From assembly GCA_019633425.1 (NCBI GenBank), contig WSUB01000116.1, positions 62,001 to 126,000 of the forward strand: a stretch of DNA of 64,000 bases, read 5' to 3'. Positions 11,129 through 20,964 of this stretch are shown one piece after another. A program made the position numbers and the translations under genes. Within the stretch, counting starts at the first letter, position 1, and the number at the start of each line of letters is the position of its first letter. The stretch comes from Tulasnella sp. 424 (lineage: Eukaryota > Basidiomycota > Agaricomycetes > Cantharellales > Tulasnellaceae). The notes below the pieces were generated by a model, which worked only from the letters and a program-made list of their open reading frames with translations, ran no database searches and was not told the origin of the DNA.

Positions 11129-13272
11129 TCACAACGAGTACCTAAAGGCCTTGTTTTCCAGGTCTGTAATGTCGAGGAATTGAATCGGCACCTTGTACTT
11201 GATAGTGGTGCCATCTTCCTGAATGCGCTCGATGTAGCCGAATTCTTCGTATTCCTTCCCGGACTCGAGCTTCTCGCGATCGCGACGCTTGTTCTCCGAG
11301 GACAGATACCACCGAATGATAAGGATAAGGATGATGTCGCCGACGTAAGTCATCTAAAATCCAAGTATCGTTGATGTGAGAAGGCGGCGAAGTACAGGAA
11401 CCAGAACGAGCTGACCAGTTGAATAATCCACGGAACAGTGTTCCTTGGGCGATACTTTTCCTTCCAGAACTGGGAGCAGAGCATTTGACCTATAAAGTAT
11501 CGATTTAGACTCTCAAAGGCTGGAAAGTGAAATAATTACTTACCTAACGAGTACCCAACGAGGAAGATGGCGTTTACGGTCATTTTCTGCGTGCAACATA
11601 GTTGATCAGCTCGTGAGTCCTAGGCAGTAGTTGATATGTGATTCACCTTGGTATGCCCCGCAAACGATACTGCGCACAACGATAGGATCATGATGAACCC
11701 AACCCCGTTTGTCGAAATCAGGTAAATGCCAACAAGAAGACCAGGCTTTGCCGACCAAGGTAGGAAGAGTAGAAGGAAGCAGGCAATAGATGATGGGACG
11801 AATCCAATGATGCCGATAATGGTATGGGAGTTCGGGTAGCGGCGGATGAAGATAGTGCCAAGAGTCACACCGAGTATCATACCGACACCTTTTGGAACAC
11901 TGAGCAACGTAGTCTCGAGAGTGTTGAAGCCGTAGCCTTGAATGATGATGTTGTAGACGACACCCACACCACCCTGAAGATTTGCAATGGCGGCGAAGAA
12001 GAAGAAGAGCCAAGTCTTGGGGTCCTTGATGGCTTCAATGAACCTAGGCAGAGTTATCTCGTAAATGAGGGGAAAGACCACAGAATATTTAGACCGATGC
12101 TCACTGATATCTCTTCCACACCTTGGACTCGACACCGTTTTGATTGATTCTGAGTCGCTGCACAACGAGGACCTTCTCTTCCTTCGTAAGAAACCTCGCG
12201 TTTGCGGGATTGTCGGGCATGTACCAGAAGTAAAGGATAGAGACGACCAGGCTAGCGATCGAGGTGATGATCATGAACCACTGCCATCTTGAGGGGGGAA
12301 GCAAAGTCAGCGGCAAGGAACGTCACTAAGCTAAGGAGGCTGCTGACGTACTGGCGTGGATGAGCCTTCGCGTTGATATGGGCAACACCGAATGCGATGA
12401 ACCCTGAGAGGATAAGGGCAACGCCGTTACATTGGAACGTCCAAGAGATTCGTTGAGTGGATTCAACACGGGTATAGAACATGGTCATGATGGTCATAAT
12501 GCCGGAAGTGATACAGCCTTCCGAAGCTCCTAGGAGGAAACGAAGGGCAACTTTTGAAATCATCAGTGTGCCAGTGGTGCGTTTCGATTCAACTGGGTCG
12601 CGGTACTCACATAGGCCCCCGTAGTTCTTACAAGCAGCCTGCAGACCCATGCAAACGGCCCAAAAGAAAATATTGGCCGCAATGTATTTGCCTATGGGAA
12701 GACGTTGCATGAGATATGCATGCGGCCAGACGAATATGATATATCCGATGTAGAACGCTGTGCTAAGGTTGTTGAACTGGTTTGCAGTAAGGTGGTTGTC
12801 CGGAATGATACCGAGAATGGACGACGACGCCAGGGATCCTCTAACGAGCAAAAGAAACACCCGAGCCACGTTAGAGAATTCCTGAAGCAAAATGATCGAA
12901 TCCGCTCACTTGTCGATGAATTGGACTATGTGCAGAGGTACAATTATTAACACGTATGTTACCTGGAAATCTGCGAATTCACGTACGAGTGTATAAAGCG
13001 AACAGGAGCGGAAGCATATGCCTGTCAAGATTATTTCTGATCTTCCTGGCGACTTCTGGATCTATCTCCGCATCCTCGGCATGGCCGGAAAGTAACTCGG
13101 CTACGACATCGACACCTTTCTCGTCTTTTGCGACCTCGAGACTGGAATTGTCGGTCACGGGGACCTTTTCATCAGAAATAGAAGAAGCGGAATGGTGTGA
13201 TGGGCGAGTGGTTGGAAGCTCCGGGGTGGCCATTGCGATCCTAGTAGCGAGGGGATCCAAGGGAAAGGGCAC
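11129..13272 (-). CDS. MFS permease, allantoate/Dal5-like anion:cation symporter family
   Basis: Multi-exon gene ending at 11129 with the typical FRYSL-type tail. The soluble N-terminus (residues 1 to about 70) is Ser/Pro-rich and acidic. Transmembrane segments then follow the family pattern: MLPLLFALYTLQFIDK, SSILGIIPDNHLTANQFNNL, the TM2-3 loop HAYLMQRLPIGKY, ALRFLLGASEGC, FQCNGVALILSGFIAFGV, NLQGGVGVVYNIIIQGYGF and VPKGVGMILGVTLGTIF. About 12 helices in all. The start is either 13272 or the ATG at 13233; a TATAAAATA on the minus strand near 13314-13323 fits the second better. The family imports small organic anions such as allantoate, nicotinate or biotin-related compounds across the plasma membrane; the substrate cannot be told from sequence. 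Confidence 0.88.
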
Positions 13273-14735
13273 TGGGGAACCGAAAGCCGGACGACTGCTG
13301 CATTTGTGCTGGGTATTTTATAACCGTTCTGAAATGAAGGGGCAGAAGTTTCTGATTATGTCTTCTAATGATGCCGGGGAACTTGGCCCCCTATCGGATA
13401 TCTTGGCATCGTCGAATGCCAGGCCGCCGCGCCGTTGGAATTTCGATTTCCAGCCCTAAACATTGTATCAAGAGTGGATATCGCCTCGAGGTCAAAGTTC
13501 TAGGCGTGCATTGGAGTGGCGGCTCCATCCGTCCTCGCTCTGCTGGGTTGAGGTTGCCAGAGACAGGCAACGGAGACCTATGGCATGAGGGACGAGAGGT
13601 GCAGGCCGAGAATGCCAGGTTGGAATTGGATCCTCTTGTGAGTGATATCCCTGGAGAACTCTGAGCCATGATTGGCCTCAGTGATGTGAACTGCGGTGGA
13701 AAAGGATTTTATGCCCTGTTGGGCTTGGGCTTGTCAGGATTTGTCCCTGCCAATGTTAGCTACCATCTCTTACGCCACCCGATGAATGGTCAAACCGGGC
13801 TTGGCGCACCAGCGTGCAGTCTGGGGCCTCACTCTACTTGAATTATGAACTCGTATTGGTGTTAGAACAGTTTCCATTAGTTTAAATTGTCGTGACTGTC
13901 GTTGCTTCGTGGGCGAAAGGCTGATCAGCAGGCACGGAGATAGAAAACGCCGAAGCATTACTGGCTCCGATAGTTAGGAGGATGGTTTATGTACATACTA
14001 AGTCCAGGAATATTGATATTCTATCCTACAGTGAAGGGTACAGCCGTTTGCAATCAGGCGTCTGTTTTGCAGTCATTGCCTTGGCGGCGAAACAGTGAGA
14101 TGGGGTCTGAATCCCGCGACCTTCGAGTCCGTTACGGAAGGAGTTCGGAACCCATATTTGAACGAGCTCTCGCTTGGCGGCACAGCCTGCTACATTCCCA
14201 TGCCCTTTCGTCTCGATTCAGCGATGTTTCACGATTGCGTAACGCGATTCCGACGAAGCCAAAATCCCGGTTCCAGTCATCAAAACCTCTAATCATCAGC
14301 GAAGAGGGTGCATACACCATTCTCCCCTACTGTGGACCTGGTTTTCTGAGCCGGACGTGGTATATCCAATGTATTCTCGTTTACATGCCTTGTGCCTTCC
14401 TTCTGCGGGCGCGACATCAACTTCGGTTCGGCTAGCCCCGTCCTATCGAGCCTGTTTGGTTTCAAGACAATTATTCTCCTGGGAACTTGATACATATCAA
14501 CTTTCAACCAAGTCTGGAAGATCTCCGCAACCTCATCGGCGCCCTGCGTCGCTTCTTTCGCTTATTCCAGAGAGACATCTAACGGACTACACTTTTCGGA
14601 TACTGAACCTATTGATTAGACATGTCGCGAAATGGCTTGGCAGCTTCTCCACACAAATGATCGACTATCTTGCATGTATTGACTGCAGCATACAAAGGTC
14701 TCCCACTTGGAACTTCTGAGGGACGCAAGACAAAA
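13273..14735. other. Intergenic, about 1.46 kb
   Basis: Upstream regions of the divergent MFS permease and CBM1 copy B. No gene was supported. Before copy B there is only a degenerate TATA (CATACAAA, 14689-14696), 40 nt from the ATG. Confidence 0.4.
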
Positions 14736-15620
14736 ATGCTCCCCCAAGCTCTCCTCTTCGCGATTGTGCTCTCTTTATCTTTGACCGTCAAGGCTGCCAC
14801 AGCCGGACCATGGCAACAATGTGGCGGGATCACGTACAAAGGTCCTATTGAATGTGACCCAGGATGGGTCTGTACCTACTTGAACGACTGTAAGTATAAA
14901 AAAATGCCCGTCGAAGCGTTTGCGGCTGTTTAACTTGGACCGTTTCTGACCAGGGTATAGCCAATGCATTCCAAGCGCAACGACGAGCAAAAGCACGTCG
15001 ACACCGACACCGACACCGACGCCCACGTCGACTCGTTCGTCAAGCTCCAGCTCAAGGTCAACGACTACGACACAGTGCCCCTACGCAGTTGCTCGTGCCA
15101 CTGGAACTCCTATTGGGGCCATTACTGAGGGGACACCATTTTACGGCTTCTACCTCCAACGTGACCCCGCAAGTATGTCGCCCTTTACTTTCTCGGGGAT
15201 GCTTTCTAATCATTTTTACTGCCAGTGAACGAAGCAGTATTGATACCGGATCCTTATGCGCCCGAAATATTCTACAGCAGCTCGATCTATCGTCTAGAAT
15301 ACGTCAATTCGAACGCCACCTGCATCAGTCGAGTCTATCTCCACATCCGCCAGCCGACGCCCTCGACACTCTCGTACAAACCGATTGCTTGGCTCCCCAA
15401 CAATGCTCTCACTTTCTCTTGGAAGTCGGACTCTAACCAAGTACTTCAAACCGTTACCACGAACAACGGCTACTCGCTAAACTGGGGAGACCATGATTGG
15501 TTCTTAGCATGCTTGCAGGATGGAAAGTGGAAGGTTTATCTACAGACAGGCAACGACGCTCCTGCAGGCGTGACCTGTGTTCCTACGCAGCTCAAACTGG
15601 GTCTTGTCTCAGCGGCGTAA
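14736..15620 (+). CDS. Secreted CBM1 protein with unrecognised C-terminal domain (copy B)
   Basis: Exons 14736-14889, 14954-15172 and 15226-15620 give 255 residues. The signal peptide is LLFAIVLSLSLTVKA. The CBM1 runs from PWQQCGGITYKGPIEC to LNDWYSQCIP, with Trp/Tyr residues at the binding face. The linker is Ser/Thr/Pro-rich (STPTPTPTPTSTRSSSSSS). The C-terminal domain of about 160 residues contains TGTPIGAITEGTPFYGFYLQ, LIPDPYAPEIFYSSSIY, CISRVYL and DWFLACLQDGKWKVYLQTG. Two cysteine pairs in the domain suggest disulfides. Introns fall at the same places and phases as in copies A and C. It forms a direct tandem with copy C, 726 bp apart. It is likely secreted and bound to plant cell wall or fungal polysaccharide; the activity of the C-terminal domain is unknown. 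An in-frame ATG further upstream is not used in this model because it lacks a signal peptide. Confidence 0.9.
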
Positions 15621-16346
15621 ATACGTTCCATAAATCTTGGCTTAATAAATCGTTTTCAGAGTTGTTTCGAAAAGCCGATGCTCGAGTTTGGGGAATAGGG
15701 CGATATTTGTTCAGTGACACTATCCTACGACAAACCTAATCGACGTCTTCCCTCCTTCTGAGAAGATATGAACTCATCTCAAATTCCCGACTCTCGAGCA
15801 TCCACGCTCGCGCAGCCTTCCCATGGAATCAAATCATCTCGGCACTCTCAAACGGGTCTTTCTCCGCCACTCACATCCTTGCCCCTGAACTCCCGTCGCA
15901 GTCGTTCTCTCGCTCCTTTATCCTTGGGAATAGTTCAACTGTAGGACATAATACAAAGTAACATCTTGCCCGACTGGTTGTTCATCTGCTCACTTCTCGA
16001 TGTGCTAGTGGAAAATTCCCGCGATCTCGTCGGCAAAGCGGCCTTCTTGTTCCTGCATCCTCGAATTCGTTTTGGCTTGGCAAGAAGAAAGATTGAGCTC
16101 GAGATGTTCTCATCAATAGATTCAAGTGATGAACATGGGATCCAGGAACCAACCTGGCATATTCTTCGCCTCCAGGAACACTCGTACAGCCTTCATATCT
16201 CTCGGAATGTCATCGACCGTCTCAACTGACTGCCTTAGCATCCGCCGCCCGCCGGCAGGGGTCCTGGTGCCCTGCGCCTATTTCTCCGGGTCATCGTATA
16301 AATACGAGGGGACGTGGTGGCTTGGGAATGACACCTTAAGCCCATC
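15621..16346. other. Intergenic between CBM1 copies B and C
   Basis: Contains the 3' UTR of copy B (AATAAA-like aataaatcg near 15643) and the promoter of copy C. No other gene was seen. Confidence 0.45.
16297..16304 (+). promoter_or_regulatory. TATA box of CBM1 copy C
   Basis: TATAAATA, 43 nt before the ATG at 16347, in the context CGTATAAATACGAG. Copy A has the same box at nearly the same distance. Confidence 0.7.
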
Positions 16347-17338
16347 ATGTTTGCCTCAGCTCTCATCCTCACTCTCGGCCTCTCTCTGGCTTCGGCCGTC
16401 AAAGCTGCTACCGCAGCTCCATGGGCGCAATGCGGTGGAATAACCTACAAAGGTCCAATTGAATGCGACCCGGGATACGTTTGTACATATATGAATCCCT
16501 GTAAGCGCGTCTGGGTGCTGAACACTGTAGCATAATGCTAACTGCGACACCATCCACTTGATCAGATTACAGCCAATGTATCCCATCGACGACAACGACC
16601 AAAAGCACGACGACTGATGCTGGCACGACAACCGATTGCATCGCTCTGGGGTGGTGCCCATCATCAAGCACGACCTCGTCCAGAACTACCACTACGACCA
16701 CCTCCACCAGCAAGTCTACCACAACTACAACCACTACGACCCAAACAACCACTCGGTCTTCTAGCTCCTCAACCAAAACTGCCACCCAGACGTGCCCCTA
16801 TGCCATTCCTCGAGCGACCGGCACCCCAATTGGCGCTATCACAGAGGGGACGGCGGTTTATGGCTTCTATCTTCAACGAGATTCTACTAGTAAGCCCTCC
16901 CTCACCTGCTGATTAACCATAGCCTCTAAGCTCCTGCTTCTAGCGAACGAGGCTATCCTGATACCCGATCCCTACGCTCCCGAAATCTACTATTCATCGT
17001 CCATCTATCGCATGGAATACGTGGGGACAACCGGAAACTGCGTCAGCCGAGTATACCTCAATATCTATCAACCTACACCATCCACCATTTCCTACAAGCA
17101 GCTGAAGTGGTCTCCCAATGTCGGCTTGACGTTCTCTTGGAAGTCAGATACCAGCCAGGTGTTGCAGACTATTACAACCAATAATGGATTTACCACGAAC
17201 TGGGGAGACCATGATTGGTTCTTGGCATGCTTGCAAGATGGCAAATGGAAGGTTTATCTCCAGACGGGCGCGGATGTACCTGCAGATGTAACTTGTGTCT
17301 CCACGCAGCTCAAGCTCGGCTATGTTGTAGCGGAGTGA
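16347..17338 (+). CDS. Secreted CBM1 protein with unrecognised C-terminal domain (copy C)
   Basis: Exons 16347-16500, 16566-16889 and 16944-17338 give 290 residues. Exons 1 and 3 have exactly the lengths of those in copy B (154 and 395 nt); only the linker exon is longer (324 against 219 nt), rich in Thr/Ser with an extra DCIALGWCP segment. Signal peptide (LILTLGLSLASAVKA), then CBM1 (PWAQCGGITYKGPIEC to MNPYYSQCIP), then the shared C-terminal domain (TGTPIGAITEGTAVYGFYLQ, LIPDPYAPEIYYSSSIY, DWFLACLQDGKWKVYLQTG, TQLKLGYV). Clearly a recent tandem duplicate of copy B. A TATA box lies upstream. It is presumably an extracellular polysaccharide-binding protein; no catalytic motif was recognised. 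Confidence 0.92.
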
Positions 17339-17803
17339 TACCGATTGCCTACTGTCGTCTGGCTCCTGTTCACGGACTATTATAACTCTGCCGCACCCTG
17401 AATGAAATCAATTCTTAACAAACATCTCTCGGAAAGAATCCATCACATAGTAATGAATGATTGTGGGCTCTCACTAGGCTGTTGGTTATGTCGGCTCGAG
17501 TAGGAGACCGTCGAAGAGAATTAAGAGCAACCGGCCGAATATCATCAGGCGATAGCATCGAGGATAAGTTCGCATTTCAAAAAACACGATAATGCATAGG
17601 CAAGACGTCAGAGATCAACCAAGTAAATGAGAACCAGACGCTTAGTATGAAGTGAGTGGTCAACAGCGCAGAGCAAGCCGGGAAGAAATGTCGAACAGTA
17701 AAAAACAACATGGAGAAGGGGGAAAAAGAAAAGGTTAAAAAAAGCCGACACTCTTGAAAACGCTATGATCAAACACCACAAACAGCCAAGAGGGGAAGAG
17801 CCG
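17339..17803. other. Intergenic between convergent genes
   Basis: 3' flanks of CBM1 copy C (plus) and the NTF2/RRM gene (minus). Nothing else was supported. Confidence 0.45.
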
Positions 17804-19530
17804 TTAGGACTTGGGAGCACCACCACGACCTCGAGTAGCCCCGCGACCACGTCCGCCCTGGGCACCACCACGGCCTTCGCCGGCTTGCACCCCAATAGCA
17901 CCCCTGACTTCGCCGAAGGAAGGCGCGCCGCCACGAGGACGAGGAGGGGGACGCTCGTCGCGCTCTTTCCTCCTCTCAACGGTGAGTCTGGGTGGTGGAC
18001 CAGTTGAACCACCTTTAGCCTCCAAACGAATTCCGCCTTCACCACCTGCGTGAGCGGGGAGGGAAGCTTGAATGGCCTTGCGGGCGGCTTCGACAGTGGT
18101 AAACTCGAGGAATGCGCAAGCTTTGTTGCGGACGATCTCAAGCTCTTTGATGGGACCAAATCGAGCGGTTAGAAGGTCACGCATTGCCTGTTCTGATACA
18201 TTTTCCGTGACACCCTGGTGAAGAGGAAACCATCAACACACAGCACCGCAAATAGTCCATCTCGACATACCTTGACGAAGCATGCGGCGGTAGTGATTGC
18301 TTGAGAGCTAGCTTGCTCCTGCGCACGGGAGCCATTAGGGGTCGGGCGGGGAGAAGGAGCGGGGGGTGGAGTCTGAGGAGCAGCGGCGCTGACCCCTTTG
18401 GCATCAGACGCGACGCTTCCCCACTTTTTGTTATTTGAAGCAGCGAGGGTTGCCCAAGTCTTTGGACCCGAGGGCGCTGGCGGTTGGGGAGCAGGAGTTG
18501 GAGCCGGGGACTTTTGGGGGGTCTCGGATGCGGGGGGGACAGCGGTAGGGGGTGGAGCTGGAGATGGGACTTTCACCGGTGGAGGTACCTCGGGAGCCGG
18601 CGTTGGTTCTGGGATGGTCGTAACAGGTTCGGCCTCGGCATGAGGGGCAGGGGTAGGTTCAGCGTCATGTGTGTCCTCCGATTCAACAGTCTCAGAATGG
18701 CCGTTTACGCCATTGACGTAAGGAGCCTCAGTTGATTGGGAGGGAGTTGGCTCAGGCGCGGAGACGGCCTCCACAGTAGCTGGAGGGGCAGGCGAGGGTG
18801 GTTGGACGGGTTCCTCCGGCTTGAAGGAAGAAACTTGATCAACAGGGACGGAAACCGAGACCGGGACGGGAGCAGCGGGTTCCTGGGATTGTTCGACGAC
18901 CTGGACAGGCGCAGGCTCCTCCTCCTCAGCAGCTGCTTCTTGCTCTTCCTCCCCCTCAGCTTCGTCGGCGCTTTCTTCTTTCAAGAACCTAGCAGCATAC
19001 ACGGATCAGGCGTGATATCGAGAAAAGCATTCAAGCGAACATACCGGAAGATGTCGTTGAGGACGAAGTAGCCATTCGGCTGCTCCGCAAGGAAGAAAGT
19101 TTGGACAAACTTCTTCCAAGGCTCATCCCGATTCGACATCTCTCCAACGACCTGGATGAGAATGCCGCCATTGGCAGAAGATTGGGCGTCTACACTGTGA
19201 ATGAAAACCTTGCAGTTTTCGTAATTCAACGCCATGATCTTGCTGTGGATCTCCTATAGTGAGATTCGGGAAAGTAAGACGGTGTTGTTTGGGGACTCAT
19301 AATGCACAAGACCAAACATGAGAGTCTCCTGCACATACCTGCTGACCAAAACAAGCCTTGGTATCCTCACCCTCAGTACCATGACTGAACGTGGAGTTCT
19401 TCGTGTAGAAGCAGTGGAGGCGGTTGGGCTGCTTATTGACGAAGGTGTAGTACTGAGGAACAAACTGCCAACCAACTTCCGTTGGATTGACTTGTCGAGC
19501 TGCGGCACTTGGCTGAGGGATTGTAGTCAT
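17804..19530 (-). CDS. G3BP-like RNA-binding protein (NTF2 + RRM + RGG)
   Basis: Starts at ATG 19530 (MTTIPQPSAAARQVNPTEVG) and ends at 17804. The NTF2-like domain covers roughly residues 15-135: WQFVPQYYTFVNKQPNRLHC, EIHSKIMALNYENCKVFIHS, FVQTFFLAEQPNGYFVLNDI. It is followed by a long acidic and Pro-rich disordered region, an RRM (EQAMRDLLTARFGPIKELEIV, ACAFLEFTTVEAARKAI) and a C-terminal Arg/Gly-rich tail (GGRGRGATRGRGG). This order is that of G3BP/Rasputin, S. pombe Nxt3 and yeast Bre5. These proteins bind RNA, nucleate stress granules and partner a ubiquitin protease. An in-frame ATG at 19617 would add an N-terminus without family support. Confidence 0.92.
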
Positions 19531-20964
19531 TTTCTGTTTTGGTGAAGGAGAGTAAGGGTTAGCGTTGATTGCGTTGGGGACGAAAACGTGCTTAGCACGA
19601 GCACAAGCGTGACGCAAGCCCCGATCGCAGATCCGACCGGAACGGCAAACGCGGGGAGAGCTAACGATAACTCACGGAGAACACCAGAAATTAGCGATGC
19701 AGGGGAAAGCTTTGGGCGAGTCAACCAGGGAGAAAAATGGGTTACGACCTATTGCCACCAAAAAACGGCCAGGCAGGCACGAGTGGTTAGCCTCCACCCC
19801 AAGCGTCCAAGTCACCCATATTCATGCCAGATTGCGAGCATGGCTTACAACGCTGTTTTGGGAGAGAGATTGTAGACCTGTGATGCTCCGAAATCGGCGC
19901 TTTTGGAGTAGGAGGATGAGACGAAGAGAGACGCGGCGAGGGCAGTCGGTCAACTTGGAAAGAAATCGAATCCCGCCGCAATTTCATATTCCGATCCAAG
20001 ATCTCCCACGGTCAGAGTTATCCACCACGGGACCTCCCTATATTAATCGTTTCACCCTGCATAATCGTCGTTTGGACAACATGGGGCGGGTTGCGCGGAA
20101 CTACACTTTTTCGACTTTCATAGAGCGGCAGGCAACAAAACTTCGTTGTGTTCGCTCACTATCGCTCCAAGACGCTCGTCCTTCGCTAGACAGTTGGAAT
20201 CCGTGAGGAGATCTTATGTCAAAGGGTCAGGTAAATATATTTAAGGTACCGTTGTCAATCAGTGACCGTGGACCTGACGACCTGGAACGCTTGTCACGCG
20301 ATCAGCAGAGCCCTTCGCGCCATCTCAGCTGGCCGAAAGCCACTCTGGTACGAAGGGCATCAAGTTGAACGGTGACGGCCATGCGCGATTAGTTCAGTGG
20401 CCCGTGTTCTTGGTAGTTGGTATTGAACAGTCTGGTCGACGTCCAAACATTTCGCTAGCAGTTAGGTGATGTCGCAGCTAAGACGCTGTCGTAATCCTTA
20501 ACAGAAGCTGCTAGCTTGCTCGATACAATAACTCCCCTCCGACTTTCAGATTTCTTTCACGGTGGTTCTTCCCTGGGATCTAGCCTATCTTACGGTTAGG
20601 GATAGCTACAGTACTGGTGTAGAAAGCAGGGGGAAAGGGAGGTTCAAAAGACAACACGTGCACTACAGGCTCGGTTCAAACATATGAATCGATTTATATA
20701 GACATATCTTGTATTAGAAAGACCTGTTCCTTGTCGTGCACTGTGAAGAAAAGTGCTATAGCCTTCTTCAAGGTGTGAGGCGTTGTCCGACCTTATGTCC
20801 GACCGCACGTGACCGTGTTTACCACGCAAAAACGAACGTCTTGTCCACGCCTCTTCCGCCACCGTGCTACGATTCCCCACCCATACTCCCGGCTCACCCT
20901 TAACTTTCCTTTTCTCCGCCCGACCGTAATCTTTAACTTAAAACCTGATTTATGAGGCAATAAG
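19531..20964. other. Intergenic, about 1.4 kb
   Basis: Divergent promoter region between the G3BP-like gene and exonuclease 1. No gene or repeat could be supported. A TAGTTCAGTGG at about 20390 matches a Pol III A box but no cloverleaf forms. Confidence 0.4.

Noticed and set aside
13391..13669. 92-codon minus-strand frame
   Set aside because: No conserved motif, and it sits in the promoter region of the MFS gene.
14090..14290. Region with weak likeness to 8030-8170 and a B-box-like GGATTCAGACCC, a possible tRNA-derived SINE
   Set aside because: Similarity is patchy by eye, with no clear ends, target duplication or tail.
20385..20460. TAGTTCAGTGG A-box-like sequence suggesting a tRNA
   Set aside because: The would-be B box (GGTCGACGTCC) is off consensus and the arms do not pair.
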